Shown in pieces: positions 62,765 to 64,000 of a stretch of 64,000 nucleotides of DNA. This DNA comes from Brucella pseudintermedia (GTDB lineage: Bacteria; Pseudomonadota; Alphaproteobacteria; Rhizobiales; Rhizobiaceae). Within the stretch, counting starts at the first letter, position 1. Every line of letters begins with the position of its first letter. The translations under genes were made by a program, and so were the position numbers. The DNA is taken from NCBI RefSeq assembly GCF_042697365.1, contig NZ_CP137604.1; one strand, given 5' to 3'. The notes below the pieces were generated by a model. That model saw only the letters and a program-made list of their open reading frames with translations. It had not been told where the DNA came from and ran no database searches.

Positions 62765-63751
62765 ATGCCCCGAATGCCCTACGCTCTTCTGGCCGCTTTG
62801 CGCGGTAACGGGGAAATCGATTGTCACCTTGCCGGCCTTTTCAAATTCCAGCGTGACCGGCACGGTCTCGCCTTCCTTGTAGGGCTTTTCCGGCTCGATG
62901 AACATGAGATGATAACCGCCGGATTTCAGCACGACCTTCTCCCCGGACGGAATATCGAGACCGCCTTCGAGCTTGCGCATCTTCATCACGTCGTTCTGCA
63001 TGGTCATTTCGTGGATTTCGACGCGCTTGACGCCTTCGGTGGCGGCGGAAACCAGCTTGTCGGCCTCCTTGTCGTCATTGGCGATGGTCAGGAACCCGCC
63101 GGCAACCTTGGCGCCGGGAACCATGGCGCGCACTGACGGGCCGGTGATTTCGAGGTCGCCAAGCTTTGTCGGCGCTGCCGCCTGCATGGAACCATGGTCC
63201 ATCTGGCCGTGATCGCCGCCAGCGCCAGCGGCCTTCACCAGAAGCTGCGGTGCGGGGTGTTCGAGATCGTGCGGGTTCTGGCCGTCCTGCGGCACTTCCG
63301 TCCAGGCAACCGAGGCGGCGCTGCCGCAAAGCTGCGTCACGGGAAAGGAGAGGGTGGTGTCCTTGTCGAACGGGGCGAGCTGGCCGACGACGGTGAACTC
63401 GTCATAGAAGTCGCCCGGCAGGCTGCCATCGGTGAAGCGGACTTCCTTCACGCCCGATGTCACGTCCTTGCCGTGCACCTTGTAGCTTTGGGCATAGTCG
63501 CCCTTGACGGTTTCGATCTTCCAGCCGGGCTTCACCTGCGGCTGGGCGGAAATGAAACCTTCCGGAAGCTCGATCTTCACTTCGGTCGTGGCCATGCCGT
63601 CGCAGCCATGCGGCACGCGGAAGGTGGCCTTGTAGAAACTGCCTGCCCCGGCTTCGCGCTGGTCGAGCGAGGAATGGGCCTGGGCCAGGCCCGCGGAAGC
63701 GCACAGTGCGGCAAGTGAGATTGCGGAGGCGAAAAGACGATGGTTCTTCAT
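62762..63751 (-). CDS. YcnI/DUF1775 and PCuAC copper-chaperone fusion
   Basis: This 329-residue exported protein is predicted to handle periplasmic copper. The signal peptide (cleavage near AQA/HSS) leaves an N-terminal histidine, a YcnI feature. Residues ~25-170 are the DUF1775 domain (VPHGCDGMATTEVKIELPEGF), followed by a Gly/His/Met linker (GGDHGQMDHGSM). A PCuAC domain (about 195-315) follows, with HEMTMQNDVMKMRKLEGG and GGYHLMFIE, the H-x-M type copper ligands. The tail GHSGH adds histidines. The stop TAG belongs to a mosaic repeat. It may metallate a haem-copper oxidase; that is inference. Confidence 0.9.
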   Translation of the reverse strand: MKNHRLFASAISLAALCASAGLAQAHSSLDQREAGAGSFYKATFRVPHGCDGMATTEVKIELPEGFISAQPQVKPGWKIETVKGDYAQSYKVHGKDVTSGVKEVRFTDGSLPGDFYDEFTVVGQLAPFDKDTTLSFPVTQLCGSAASVAWTEVPQDGQNPHDLEHPAPQLLVKAAGAGGDHGQMDHGSMQAAAPTKLGDLEITGPSVRAMVPGAKVAGGFLTIANDDKEADKLVSAATEGVKRVEIHEMTMQNDVMKMRKLEGGLDIPSGEKVVLKSGGYHLMFIEPEKPYKEGETVPVTLEFEKAGKVTIDFPVTAQSGQKSVGHSGH

Positions 63752-63848
63752 TGTTTCAAACCTGAATAATCATGGACAGGCACGCCGAACAGGGTCCGGG
63801 CGCGTTCAGTTCCGAATGCGGGGGAGGCATTCGTTCAAGCGATCCTGT

Positions 63849-64000
63849 TCAGGCGAGGGGCGGCGCTTGCGGCGGCGCGGAAGGCGGATAGGTGCTGTGC
63901 CGCAGGACGGGCTGCGGCGGCACGATGCCGTCGGCCATGGCGATGTGCGGGGCGGCGCCGGTGGAACCGGCTGGCGCGGGGCACAGGAAGGCGGACGCAA
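63849..64000 (-). CDS. C-terminal fragment of a proline-rich protein, possibly DUF2946
   Basis: The frame enters from beyond base 64000 and stops at TGA 63849-63851, giving 49 visible residues. They read ASAFLCPAPAGSTGAAPHIA, then MADGIVPPQPVLRH and a Pro/Ala-rich end. It lies just upstream of the copper-protein gene on the same strand, the position where rhizobial clusters often carry a DUF2946 gene. The family assignment is tentative; the frame choice rests on the exported-protein-like composition. Confidence 0.5.
   Translation of the reverse strand, partial: ASAFLCPAPAGSTGAAPHIAMADGIVPPQPVLRHSTYPPSAPPQAPPLA

Noticed and set aside
63806..64000. 64-codon minus-strand frame rich in Arg and Pro at the window end
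   Set aside because: The alternative frame ending at 63849 gives a more protein-like sequence with an exported-protein composition and is preferred.

Overview
This window looks like chromosome I of a Brucella (or very close Brucellaceae) alphaproteobacterium. The GC-rich coding DNA, the gene order from dnaA, octamers resembling the Brucella HOOF-Print repeat (22166-22189), scattered rhizobial-type intergenic mosaic repeats, an FMN-riboswitch RibN and a TamA/TamB pair all point that way. Species identity was inferred by eye and not tested by search.

Layout. Positions 1-4000 hold the replication and recombination block: dnaA (5' end cut off by the window edge), dnaN and recF. Next come a zinc-cysteine-less MoeB, a GNAT acetyltransferase and a two-subunit aconitase-X enzyme (4045-6965). 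On the minus strand, 6956-15578 is a Yej-type peptide ABC transporter with two substrate-binding proteins, one ATPase and two permeases, followed by a GhrA-like reductase. cycM is on the minus strand; kdsB and pheA are on the plus strand. nudC and a HIT-family gene are on the minus strand. The SRP RNA gene then leads into dnaX-ybaB-recR. A lytic transglycosylase, a LysR regulator divergent from a YeiH-type membrane protein, and a peptide deformylase variant follow.

26800-27600 is a repeat-rich intergenic region holding one unrecognised 49-residue ORF with a strong ribosome binding site. Then come aroA-cmk and rpsA (minus), a FYDLN acidic protein, tRNA-Ala(GGC), a membrane acyltransferase, and riboflavin transporter ribN (minus) behind an FMN riboswitch. 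35271-43846 is a leucine and ketone-body degradation cluster: acetoacetyl-CoA synthetase, isovaleryl-CoA dehydrogenase, both methylcrotonyl-CoA carboxylase subunits, HMG-CoA lyase and an enoyl-CoA hydratase. A branched-chain amino acid binding protein lies just downstream.

From 45700 on there is a small hypothetical gene, a molybdopterin-binding protein, the cyoABCD quinol oxidase operon, an SH3-domain protein with a 10-residue tandem repeat tail, tamA-tamB, an L,D-transpeptidase, two uncharacterised small genes, a YcnI/PCuAC copper-protein fusion and the 3' end of a further gene. The window is mostly core genome. I see no prophage, insertion sequence, CRISPR array or defence island. The observations most worth following are in intergenic DNA and small genes: repeats that supply stop codons, the 49-residue ORF between inverted repeat clusters, an Irr-like box ahead of a cysteine-rich protein, and structured leaders of recR, rpsA and the SH3 gene.
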